The notes beneath the pieces are model-generated. The model made no database searches, was not told the origin of the DNA, and saw nothing but the letters and a program-made list of their open reading frames with translations. From positions 1-7,573 of the forward strand of contig JAFGIT010000331.1 of assembly GCA_016929465.1 (NCBI GenBank): 7,573 nucleotides of DNA, given 5' to 3'. Below are positions 1-6,656 of this stretch, one piece after another (position 1 is the first letter of the stretch; every line of letters begins with the position of its first letter). A program made the translations under genes and the position numbers. Source of the stretch: JAFGIT01 sp016929465 [NCBI: Candidatus Coatesbacteria bacterium] (GTDB lineage: Bacteria > B130-G9).

Positions 1-458
1 ATGCAACTTACACTAGGGCGGGTCATTTCCGCATTAATGACGAGGGGTACTTGGCCACATCCGATGGCTACAGGCTTTCTCCCCCGATCTCGATAGACGG
101 CGACATCGACAGCGTTCGAGTCTCCGGAGATGGGACGGTGTGGGGCAAGAACTCACAGACTGGCCAGGTAGAGGAATTCGGCCGCCTGCAGCTTACTAAA
201 TTCCCGGATCCATCAGCGCTGAAGCCGATCGGCAACGGCAGATACGTCCAGACAAGTTCCTCAGGAAATCCAACATGGGGTGCGCCCGGAACGGGTGGAC
301 TCGGTAGCATTGCGTATGGTCAGCTGGAAATGTCGAATGTGGACCTCGTGAGCGAAGTCGTGAACCAGACGCTTGCCCAGCGAGGGGCCGAGGCAAACAT
401 CAAGAGCATCCAGACCGGAAACGAGATGGTAGGGAGCGTACTCGACCTGGTCGAGTAG
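1..458 (+). CDS. flgG: Flagellar basal-body distal rod protein FlgG, C-terminal part (5' end outside window)
   Basis: The frame is open from the left edge (first full codon at base 3) to a TAG stop at 456-458, giving 151 residues of a protein that is usually about 260 long. FlgG polymerises into the distal rod that joins the flagellar basal body to the hook. Visible family landmarks are, in order: YTRAGHFRINDEGYLATSDGY near the left edge, the strand-rich middle with DGTVWG, the stretch resembling F.dp..L..ignGrY.qT..SG.p, then GLGSIAYGQLEMSNVDLVSE and the terminal coiled-coil segment with QRGAEANIKSIQTGNEM. SNVD and the QR..E.N.K pattern are the classic C-terminal signature of axial rod and hook proteins. 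FlgF is the main alternative, but the length and the T..SG.P region fit FlgG better. The usual QRAYE reads QRGAE here. The TTG at 51 is not the start, because homology continues upstream of it. No flgA, flgH or flgI follows; the next gene is on the other strand. Confidence 0.9.
   Translation, partial: ATYTRAGHFRINDEGYLATSDGYRLSPPISIDGDIDSVRVSGDGTVWGKNSQTGQVEEFGRLQLTKFPDPSALKPIGNGRYVQTSSSGNPTWGAPGTGGLGSIAYGQLEMSNVDLVSEVVNQTLAQRGAEANIKSIQTGNEMVGSVLDLVE
439..457. terminator. Perfect 19-bp palindrome at the flgG stop, possible bidirectional 3'-end hairpin
   Basis: TACTCGACC and GGTCGAGTA are exact reverse complements around a single T. In RNA this would form a stem of at least 7 bp with a CCTGG loop. 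It overlaps the last flgG codons and part of its stop codon, and lies 5 bp beyond the end of the convergent 66-aa gene. It therefore sits where both converging transcripts should end. Neither strand has a proper U-tract; the + strand has only a pyrimidine-rich stretch (ttctctctcct) from about 472. A classical intrinsic terminator is therefore not established, and it could be an RNA-stability hairpin. Confidence 0.4.
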
Positions 459-462
459 CCGC

Positions 463-663
463 TTAGGCTGATTCTCTCTCCTGCTCGTCCCTATCTCGAT
501 TCCGCCAATCTGTTCCGTCAACACCCTCCTGCATTCTGCGAAGCTCTATACCAGGTATTCTGAGCTTGTCCAGCTCATCGGACATCTCTTTTTCTTTCTT
601 GTCCCGCTTTTCTGCATCAGAACAAGACTGGCTTCTATTCCTTTGATGTCTAGATGCTACCAT
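463..663 (-). CDS. Hypothetical 66-aa highly charged protein, second gene of a two-gene unit
   Basis: I do not recognise this protein. It starts at ATG 663-661 behind a strong GGGGAG Shine-Dalgarno sequence 7 nt upstream, and ends at TAA 465-463. The start lies 24 nt beyond the stop of the 191-aa membrane protein gene on the same strand, so the two are probably co-transcribed. The product is dominated by Arg, Lys, Asp and Glu (for example DAEKRDKKEKEMSDELDKLR at about residues 16-35, and a DWRNRDRDEQERE tail). It has no hydrophobic segment, so it should be soluble, cytoplasmic and helical or disordered. A second in-frame Met at residue 27 has no well-spaced ribosome site. The ORF shares the low-GC block with its upstream partner. 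No nucleic-acid-binding or enzymatic motif is visible. Ribosome site and spacing argue for a real gene; its short length and biased composition argue for caution. Confidence 0.5.
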   Translation of the reverse strand: MVASRHQRNRSQSCSDAEKRDKKEKEMSDELDKLRIPGIELRRMQEGVDGTDWRNRDRDEQERESA

Positions 664-670
664 GCTTCGT

Positions 671-676
671 CTCCCC
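671..676 (-). promoter_or_regulatory. Ribosome binding site of the 66-aa gene
   Basis: On the minus strand the bases read GGGGAG, followed by 7 nt (ACGAAGC) and the ATG at 663-661. It lies in the 24-nt gap after the upstream gene's stop. This is the main evidence that the small downstream ORF is translated. Confidence 0.55.
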
Positions 677-687
677 TACATACATCT

Positions 688-1263
688 TCAATTTCCTAAA
701 ATGTCTAGCACAAGCCCCCACGCCGGTCCCAAGAAAGAGACAATTAGGAGAATCACACTCGCGGTCAAAGACCGATATCCCAATTTGGCTAGATCGGCCT
801 TACGCGCGCTTATATCTGCGTTGACCGTCGCTGCTTCCATCATAGCCAAACTCAATGTCACCAATATTCTCAAATAAGAATGAGGATACAATTTTCCTAA
901 TTGCTCTCTGCCTCCGGGTAAGGCCTCAACATGGCCAAACCGAAGAACGAGGATAAAGCTGAATGTGCCGACTCCAAAACCAATAACAGATAGAGCCGTC
1001 AAAACGAATGAAATCCAGTAAAGCGCACTAGGCGAATCCATTCTCAACTCAGCGATTTTACATGCCCAATTAGCTGCAAAACCCAACAAGATGAGAGAGC
1101 CGGCAAGGTATCTGGATATTTTGGTGTCAATACGCTCAAGTCTTTGGATCTCTCCGTCAAAAATGTATCTGGAATAACCACAGAGCTCTTCCACTTTCTT
1201 TATCGAAAGGTCTTTGGAATCACCCTCGAAGTCAGCAGCTACTACAGGCTTATTGCCCGTCAT
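688..1263 (-). CDS. Hypothetical three-span membrane protein, SLATT/Pycsar-effector-like topology
   Basis: This is a 191-residue protein of unrecognised family. The ATG at 1263-1261 is preferred because AGAGGTGA lies 7 nt upstream; a GTG at 1284 would add seven residues but has no ribosome site. The stop is TGA at 690-688. Residues 1-50 are soluble and end in an amphipathic helix, FDGEIQRLERIDTKIS (35-50), with an Asp-x-Lys pair (D46, K48). Membrane segments are at about 52-70, 81-108 and 165-188. Residues 115-163 form a helical linker ending NADISARKADLAKLGYRS. A helix with D.K before a two-helix hairpin, then a K-containing helix leading into a further membrane segment, resembles the general plan of SLATT-domain and DUF5706/Pycsar membrane effectors, which are thought to act at the inner membrane in anti-phage or nucleotide-signalling systems. 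That likeness is one of topology and short motifs only. No cyclase, Toll/interleukin receptor or other sensor gene is present nearby. GC content is clearly lower than in its flanks, consistent with horizontal transfer. The gene leads a probable two-gene transcript with the 66-aa ORF. Confidence 0.75.
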   Translation of the reverse strand: MTGNKPVVAADFEGDSKDLSIKKVEELCGYSRYIFDGEIQRLERIDTKISRYLAGSLILLGFAANWACKIAELRMDSPSALYWISFVLTALSVIGFGVGTFSFILVLRFGHVEALPGGREQLGKLYPHSYLRILVTLSLAMMEAATVNADISARKADLAKLGYRSLTASVILLIVSFLGPAWGLVLDILGN

Positions 1264-1270
1264 TCGAAAA

Positions 1271-1277
1271 TCACCTC
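1271..1277 (-). promoter_or_regulatory. Ribosome binding site deciding the start of the 191-aa membrane protein
   Basis: The minus strand reads GAGGTGA (AGAGGTGA with one more base), followed by TTTTCGA and ATG at 1263. The match and 7-nt spacing are near ideal, and this selects ATG 1263 over the upstream GTG at 1284. Confidence 0.7.
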
Positions 1278-1303
1278 TGCACACATGTGGTCAATATCTC
1301 TCT

Positions 1304-1332
1304 AGTATCAAATTAGGCCATGTATGCGCAAA
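1304..1332 (-). promoter_or_regulatory. Candidate sigma-70-type promoter for the two-gene low-GC unit
   Basis: On the minus strand TTTGCG (1332-1327) and GATACT (1309-1304) are separated by exactly 17 bp. They match the -35 and -10 consensus at 3 and 4 of 6 positions. Transcription would begin near 1297, leaving a leader of roughly 34 nt before the ATG. The position between the end of the 815-aa gene and this unit is what an independent promoter would need. The match is only moderate, and read-through from the upstream glycosyltransferase genes is also possible. Confidence 0.3.
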
Positions 1333-1361
1333 GATCAATCTGCAGCGTCTGAAACCTCGTT

Positions 1362-3809
1362 TCAATTGACGGTAATCCCCTTCACGATTGCGAGGTTCGT
1401 GATCGCCTGCTCGTAATTCGGCTCAAGAGACAGCGCCGCCTCGAGAAGAGATCGCGCGCGGACGGGATCGCCCAGCTTTAGCGCAGCCACCGCGAGGTTA
1501 TTGAGCACGGAAGCATTACAGCAGCCTTTCTTTATCGCCTGGGTATAAAGCGTCTCGGCCTCATCGTACCTGCCGGCCATGCTCTTGATATTGCCGAGCG
1601 TGCTGTACGCCTCACATAGAGACGGATCTAGCTCAATTGCCTTGCGGGCGAACTTCGTCGCGGTTTCCATCTCTCCCTGCCTGAGCGCGATGGTCGCGAG
1701 GTTGTTGTATGGCGATGCGAATTGAGGATCGATCCCAAGAGCTCGCTTGTACTCCTCGATTGCGTCTTTTGACCGACCCATCGAGTCGTAAGTCGTGCCC
1801 AGGTTGTTGTGGGCGGAAGCAAGCTCTGGCTCCATCTCGATCGCTCTCTCGTACTCTGCAGCCGCCAACTCATATTGCCCGATCTTGCTATATGCGTCTC
1901 CCGCGATGACGTGAATGTAAGGATAGCCAAAATCCACGCCCTGTAGGGATTGATACGACTGCAGCACCGCGTCGTAATTCCCCATCTTCAGATAACATGC
2001 CGGAATGTTCATGCCGACCAGAACGAAATTCTGGTCAGCCTCATGCGCGGCCTCGAAAAGCCTCAACGCATCCGAATAGAGACCTGCTTGGAGGTAGATA
2101 CTCCCGATGTTGTTCAAAACACCCGCATTGCCCTCGCCAAGTGTCTCAGCCTTCAAAAGATGCTCCTTCATGAGCGTAACATTCCCCTCCTCGGCCTCCG
2201 CCGCGCCGAGCATGTAGTTGATCTTGCCGAGGACCGCAAGGCTCAACCAGTCGAACCAGGTCTCGTTCCTGTCGATGAGGTCCAGCTTCACCCTTGTGAG
2301 CGTCGAATCCGCGCGAAGGGGCTCGACGTCGTTCACGCAGGTAATATGGAAGAGCACGCCCTCCGGAGTCAGCTCGCAACTTGGCGCATCATCGAGCTGG
2401 CTGGGAAACTCGTAATAGACCTTCGGTGACTTCGAGAGTCCGAGCTTGCGCTCCGCGGCGTTCCTCATGCTCCAGTTGATCTTGACGTCGATGTCGGGCC
2501 TGATTTCTTCCACCGAGTTCAAATACCTCAGGACGAAGGGCGAGGACCACCCAAAAGTGTATATGGTCGCCCCTTCTATGGGGGTATCGAGCATCATTCG
2601 GGCGTAGCCCTGCCCGACGGTATGATTGGACCGATTGTTGTGGTAGTAGCCGAGCAACAAGGGAGCAACCAGAATCAATAGTGCCGCCGCAGCAATGGGC
2701 ACCACAAAAACGCTTCTTTGGCCCAGTCCACGCTTTATCCTCATCGGGGTCCACAAAGCCGCGGCTAAGAAAGTTGAAAATGCAAGAGAACCAGGCAGGA
2801 AAAATACCTCGACGTCGGCGACGTCGTAGTTAATGCCCCAAAATACGAAAGGTGCCCACGCAAGTAGAAGCAGCCCGGCGAGGCTTCGCCTTGATTTCAG
2901 CATCGAGACAAGGCCGAGAATTGCAGCGAATAGGCCGACGGGAGTCAGTTCCTGATAGAGTGACTTGAGATATTGAGCGAGGTTGGTTAGGACCTCACCC
3001 GACGACTGGGTGAACATCAAATTGCCAAACTGCTTGCCGGTCACATGATAAATGAAGGCGTCGAGAGTTCGCGGATTGCCCCAATTCCCCGGAAGCCCAG
3101 GAATCAAAGAGCGGATCGGGAGATACAGATACACGCTCCCTCCGAGAACACAAAGGATGCTAGCCGGCAAAACCGAACTGAGCGACAGCCTGCGCTTGGT
3201 GAAAGCGAGAACGGAGCCCACCGCCATCACCGGCATGATGAGAACCGTTGAGAGGTGATTTCCGAATGAAAGTCCCACGAGGAACCACGCCATGTAGAAA
3301 TGCCGCACGCTTCCGCTCTGATAGGTAGAAATCATACAAAAAAGAATCGCACAGATGAGCATCACGTGGAGGGCGTAAACCTCTGAAATAACCGACTGTG
3401 ACCAGAAGGTAAGCGAGAGCCCGACGGCACCCGCCCCGACGGCAGCGGCACCACTCGGCAACCCGAGGCGTATTCCCGCTCGAAACAGCAAGAAGACTGC
3501 GAATGCAGCGCAAACGGCAGAAAACAAATTCATCCTGAATACGATCGCGCCAAACGGAACCAGCATCGCGAAGGCCCTGCCAAGCATCGAGTAGAGCGGG
3601 TATCCAGTGGGATGCCCGACGTCGAGCATCCAGGCTACTGAGGCGATCTCACCCGAATCGCCGACATATACTCCCGGGCAGAGCGTCTTGACATAAGCCG
3701 CAAAGCACAGGATGGATGTCGCTATCCCGAGCATAGCGGCCATATTCCTCTGATTGAGCCTCCTGGCCAGAATGCCTGAAGCTGAAATGCTAACCTTCCT
3801 GGTTCCCAT
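1362..3809 (-). CDS. DUF2723 (TMEM260-like) protein O-mannosyltransferase-type GT-C membrane enzyme with C-terminal TPR repeats
   Basis: This 815-residue protein probably transfers a sugar from a lipid-linked donor onto an extracytoplasmic acceptor. The N-terminal ~390 residues hold about a dozen membrane spans and the DUF2723 hallmarks: Y..TLCPGVYVGDSGE (D51 and E54 in the first outer loop, the likely catalytic acid site), GHPTGYPLY (65-73), FRMN (91-94), FWSQSVISEVYALH (135-148), GNH (183-185), YLPIRS (229-234) and D332..E334 with FFLPG. Residues ~411-446 (GATIYTFG, RPDIDVKINW) match the soluble segment that usually follows the membrane core. From about 563 to 799 there are some seven TPRs, the clearest at 631-664, 665-698, 699-732 and 766-799. 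Human TMEM260, a DUF2723 O-mannosyltransferase, also carries TPRs; the bacterial acceptor is unknown. The ATG at 3809 lies inside the preceding gene, 20 bp before that gene's stop is complete, implying translational coupling; its ribosome site is weak (GAGAAG). Met23 (3743) is an alternative start but has an AGAGGA placed too close. Confidence 0.9.
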   Translation of the reverse strand: MGTRKVSISASGILARRLNQRNMAAMLGIATSILCFAAYVKTLCPGVYVGDSGEIASVAWMLDVGHPTGYPLYSMLGRAFAMLVPFGAIVFRMNLFSAVCAAFAVFLLFRAGIRLGLPSGAAAVGAGAVGLSLTFWSQSVISEVYALHVMLICAILFCMISTYQSGSVRHFYMAWFLVGLSFGNHLSTVLIMPVMAVGSVLAFTKRRLSLSSVLPASILCVLGGSVYLYLPIRSLIPGLPGNWGNPRTLDAFIYHVTGKQFGNLMFTQSSGEVLTNLAQYLKSLYQELTPVGLFAAILGLVSMLKSRRSLAGLLLLAWAPFVFWGINYDVADVEVFFLPGSLAFSTFLAAALWTPMRIKRGLGQRSVFVVPIAAAALLILVAPLLLGYYHNNRSNHTVGQGYARMMLDTPIEGATIYTFGWSSPFVLRYLNSVEEIRPDIDVKINWSMRNAAERKLGLSKSPKVYYEFPSQLDDAPSCELTPEGVLFHITCVNDVEPLRADSTLTRVKLDLIDRNETWFDWLSLAVLGKINYMLGAAEAEEGNVTLMKEHLLKAETLGEGNAGVLNNIGSIYLQAGLYSDALRLFEAAHEADQNFVLVGMNIPACYLKMGNYDAVLQSYQSLQGVDFGYPYIHVIAGDAYSKIGQYELAAAEYERAIEMEPELASAHNNLGTTYDSMGRSKDAIEEYKRALGIDPQFASPYNNLATIALRQGEMETATKFARKAIELDPSLCEAYSTLGNIKSMAGRYDEAETLYTQAIKKGCCNASVLNNLAVAALKLGDPVRARSLLEAALSLEPNYEQAITNLAIVKGITVN

Positions 3810-6600
3810 AAATCATCTTCTCAATATTCTTCAGAATCTCTTCAGACTGCGGATGAGCCTGTAAAACAGGCAGCTCGTCCCACTCGAACACGCCGCGATC
3901 TGAAAGCCGCAGGGCACGTGAGAGATGCTCTATTGCGAGAGATGGTTCGTGCTTCAGGTAATGCACGACACCCAGGAGATTGTTCAGCTCTCTGCTATCG
4001 GGAATGACAGGCTCAATCCTGTCGAGCGTTTTCTGCGCGCCCTCAATGTCGCCCTTCAGGAGAAGAACCTGGGCAAGCCCCATGCTCGCGTCAATATTTA
4101 TTTCATCGTTTGCAAGTGCTACCTGGAAGGACTTCTTTGCCTTATTCATGTCAGAAGTTGCGACTGCGTAGTCGCCCATTGCGGTCCAGAGATCGGTAGT
4201 GACAGGTTGTCTCGGGAGCGCTCTTCGAAGCGCTTCCTCGGCTCGCTCGGTCTGCCCCACCCTCGATAGAATCCTGCCCCTGAGGAGGTCAACGGATGGA
4301 TCATCGGGCTGAATCCTTGCCAGGCGGTCGCATGTTTCGATGGCCTCCTCATAGCGTCGGGCTCGGAACAGAGCATACGCCAGCTGCATGAGTCTCTCGA
4401 AGCTCGCTTCATAGATCGAGATCGATCGCCTAACGTATTCTGTCGCTCTATCATATTGGCTATACTGACAGCATGTCCTCGCGAGAAAAGTCAGTGAATC
4501 ATCTCCCCTGATATCAAGCCTATCGAGAACATCCAGCCTGAAAGCAGGATCGTCGATGGGTAGTCTCGGGCAGACCATGTGCGGAGAAATCCTCACTGCA
4601 GCTTCCATGGCCTCTCGCGACAACTCGAGTTCACGCGCGTCAAAGAATCTCACCCCCGAAATCAAGTAGGATATCGGGCGGAAGACTCTTAGGCGGGGAT
4701 ATATATTCTGAATGAAAAACTCGTCATCCAAGGGCAGGAAGTCGGTGGCCATCTCGGGCGCCGAGAATATCGCCCAGGAAAAGATGTCTGCCGCCTCATC
4801 GAACCTCTGAAGCGACGCCAGATAGAATCCCCGATCGAGCATCCTTATGACGTCCTCTGGGGGCAACGGATTGGACGGCAGCGGGTGTATCATCTCGAAT
4901 ATCGGCTCCCTATCCGTGGTCGTCCCGTAGGAGCAAATGAAGAAAGCCCTGTCTGGATATGCTTCGAAGAGCAGTCGGTCTCTTTCCCTGCCCATGTCAA
5001 TCGCGTAAAGGACTCTATCATCGAATGTCGGTGAGTTGTTGAGATACCCCGCGCTATACGAAAGCGGATCGTCCTCGGTATCCATCAATATGATCGCGTC
5101 ATGAATACCGAGCCGCTTCACGGCGTCCGAGACCTTGGTGTTGACCGACCAATAGTTGCTCCCAAGCAATGCTGCCCTACGCGGATGGTAGTCAAAAGCG
5201 CTTACCAAGACTAACAGAATGACAAACAGCACAGCCGCACGCGCTCCCGCTCTGCCCGGCCCCATTACTCGACCAAGACGAGAAATCCCTCGAACTGTGA
5301 GAATGACGAATAGCGGCAAGCAGGAGAACCAATACCGAGCTCCGAAGCAGACGCCATCAACCCAATAGAATATGTGGAAGAAGACAAGCCCGATTGGAAC
5401 CGCGACAAATGCCCTCTCCCATCTGTCCTTTCTCCTCGACAGAAAAACCAGGAAGAAAAAGAGAAGCGATACCATCGGGAAGCCAAACAGGTTGGAGTTC
5501 ATCTCATAAAAGTTCTTGGAGAAGTTGTACCAGGCCTTCAACGGCGTGTGGCCGAATGATCCGTAGAGATCGCCCACGTCTGGATGAAATCCGAGTCTGT
5601 CCGTGGGATTGCTGAAGTCGAATGGCAATCCAAGCAGCTTCCCGGTGAAGGGATACCGGTAGAGAAGCGTCAGGGCCCCAGCTGGCAAGAGCCCAAGGGC
5701 AAACAACGAAAGCGACCTGACACGCTTCTTCTGCTCAATCAGCTCCTTGAGCACGAACGGTATAAGGGCCAGGGCCATAATATATGCCGTCTGCGGCCTG
5801 GTATTGAACATCAATCCAAGCGATAGCCCAGCAAGAACTGGGAAGAATATTCTCGGCGACTTCAGTGACTTGACCAGAGAGAGCATGAATAAAGTGAAGA
5901 ATAAAAGCGCCGTCGTGTGCGAAAGGAATGAAGTGTGCATGTAAAGGAAAAAGGGCGATATAGAAACGAGCAGCGCCGCCGCTTTCGCTGTCATCTGACC
6001 GTAGAGCTCGCGAGCCAAGAGGTAGATTAGCAGGAGTGACAGCGCCGCTAGTATCGGCTGCAGCAAAAATTCTGCATTCAGGAGAAGCCCGAGAGCAAGG
6101 ATGAGTGAGTGAATCGGGAGGTATTTCGCGTGAAGCAGGCCATTCTCCACCGTCAGGAAAGGATACCGGAAGAACTCCAGGTGTTCAGGAGGCGGCACGC
6201 CGACCTCGCCCATCGCGAATATCCTCGCCTGGAAGATCAGCACTATGCTGTCCTGAACGTGGGGCACGCCTCCGAGCACATAGACCAACAGCAAGAGTGA
6301 AACGCCAAAGACGAAAACCATCGCCAGCGCCACAAAGAGCCTCTCGTCGATGGCACGTATGCGGCGCTTGAGCGTGCCGATGAAGCCGAGCTGAGATACC
6401 CATGCCAGCCCACGGCAAAATAGAAGCAGGGCGGGAACGAGGAGCAATAGGCCGTAGAGCTCGACCGTCACGAGCTTCGAAGTCGTTGGGAAGAGCATAT
6501 CAGGGAGCACATCCGAGCTGCGCAGCACAACGTAACTGCCCCCGAAAATCAGGGCGCCCGCAAACGCGAAGAATGCCTTTATACGATTGACTCCGCTCAT
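3790..6600 (-). CDS. GT-C superfamily multi-span glycosyltransferase (PMT/ArnT-like) with C-terminal TPR repeats
   Basis: This 936-residue protein is the first gene of the coupled pair. The first ~470 residues are strongly hydrophobic, with roughly 11-13 membrane spans. The long first extracytoplasmic loop carries HVQDSIVLIFQARIFAMG (114-131), whose D117 is placed like the catalytic acid of GT-C enzymes that use polyprenyl-phosphate sugars. Further landmarks are KYLPIHSL (159-166), SHTTALLFF (227-235), FNTRPQTAY (265-273) and the late-loop motif FGARYWFSCLPL (419-430). Residues ~475-585 form a soluble domain with hydrophobic strands (DAIILMDTEDDP, RAFFICSYG). About eight helical repeats follow, weak at 588-730 and clear TPRs at ~733-766, 767-800, 801-834, 835-868 and 869-902. 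It is not DUF2723; it shares only the GT-C fold and TPR tail with its partner. The donor sugar and acceptor cannot be read from the sequence. The ATG at 6600 has a modest AGAGAT ribosome site. Confidence 0.87.
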   Translation of the reverse strand: MSGVNRIKAFFAFAGALIFGGSYVVLRSSDVLPDMLFPTTSKLVTVELYGLLLLVPALLLFCRGLAWVSQLGFIGTLKRRIRAIDERLFVALAMVFVFGVSLLLLVYVLGGVPHVQDSIVLIFQARIFAMGEVGVPPPEHLEFFRYPFLTVENGLLHAKYLPIHSLILALGLLLNAEFLLQPILAALSLLLIYLLARELYGQMTAKAAALLVSISPFFLYMHTSFLSHTTALLFFTLFMLSLVKSLKSPRIFFPVLAGLSLGLMFNTRPQTAYIMALALIPFVLKELIEQKKRVRSLSLFALGLLPAGALTLLYRYPFTGKLLGLPFDFSNPTDRLGFHPDVGDLYGSFGHTPLKAWYNFSKNFYEMNSNLFGFPMVSLLFFFLVFLSRRKDRWERAFVAVPIGLVFFHIFYWVDGVCFGARYWFSCLPLFVILTVRGISRLGRVMGPGRAGARAAVLFVILLVLVSAFDYHPRRAALLGSNYWSVNTKVSDAVKRLGIHDAIILMDTEDDPLSYSAGYLNNSPTFDDRVLYAIDMGRERDRLLFEAYPDRAFFICSYGTTTDREPIFEMIHPLPSNPLPPEDVIRMLDRGFYLASLQRFDEAADIFSWAIFSAPEMATDFLPLDDEFFIQNIYPRLRVFRPISYLISGVRFFDARELELSREAMEAAVRISPHMVCPRLPIDDPAFRLDVLDRLDIRGDDSLTFLARTCCQYSQYDRATEYVRRSISIYEASFERLMQLAYALFRARRYEEAIETCDRLARIQPDDPSVDLLRGRILSRVGQTERAEEALRRALPRQPVTTDLWTAMGDYAVATSDMNKAKKSFQVALANDEINIDASMGLAQVLLLKGDIEGAQKTLDRIEPVIPDSRELNNLLGVVHYLKHEPSLAIEHLSRALRLSDRGVFEWDELPVLQAHPQSEEILKNIEKMIYGNQEG

Positions 6601-6656
6601 GAATATCTCTATTCTAAGATTGCTGCCCGCAACATCAATGAGGATTATATTATCTC
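6601..6656. promoter_or_regulatory. AT-rich divergent intergenic region with candidate -10 elements
   Basis: Only 56 bp separate the divergent start codons of the 936-aa and propeller genes. At 6644-6649 the minus strand reads a perfect TATAAT, which would place a transcript start about 37 nt before the ATG at 6600. No convincing -35 exists at 16-18 bp spacing, and any -35 would lie inside the propeller coding region. The same tract read on the plus strand (ATTATATTAT) offers 5-of-6 matches to -10, but so close to the ATG at 6657 that the mRNA would be nearly leaderless. GAGG at 6640-6643 lies 13 nt from that ATG, a long spacing. GAATA/TATTC (6601-6614) could form a weak hairpin over the ribosome site of the minus-strand gene. 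Confidence 0.3.

Noticed and set aside
51-458. TTG at 51 as the start of a separate 135-aa gene
   Set aside because: The frame is open to the left edge and FlgG homology (YTRAGHFRINDEG) continues upstream of it.
662-877. 71-aa plus-strand ORF
   Set aside because: It lies antisense inside the 191-aa membrane protein gene and shows no ribosome site or recognisable protein features.
1264-1284. GTG at 1284 as the start of the membrane protein
   Set aside because: It has no ribosome site, whereas ATG 1263 has a near-ideal AGAGGTGA at 7 nt.
1350-1364. Hairpin TGAAAC-ctc-GTTTCA after the DUF2723 gene as a terminator
   Set aside because: It has only a 6-bp stem with AT-rich pairs, overlaps the stop codon and has no U-tract.
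1950-2429. 159-aa plus-strand ORF
   Set aside because: It is a shadow antisense to the TPR-rich end of the DUF2723 gene, whose minus-strand reading is clearly the real one.
2389-2754. 121-aa minus-strand ORF
   Set aside because: It is an out-of-frame shadow inside the DUF2723 gene with Arg- and Gly-rich composition typical of a wrong frame.
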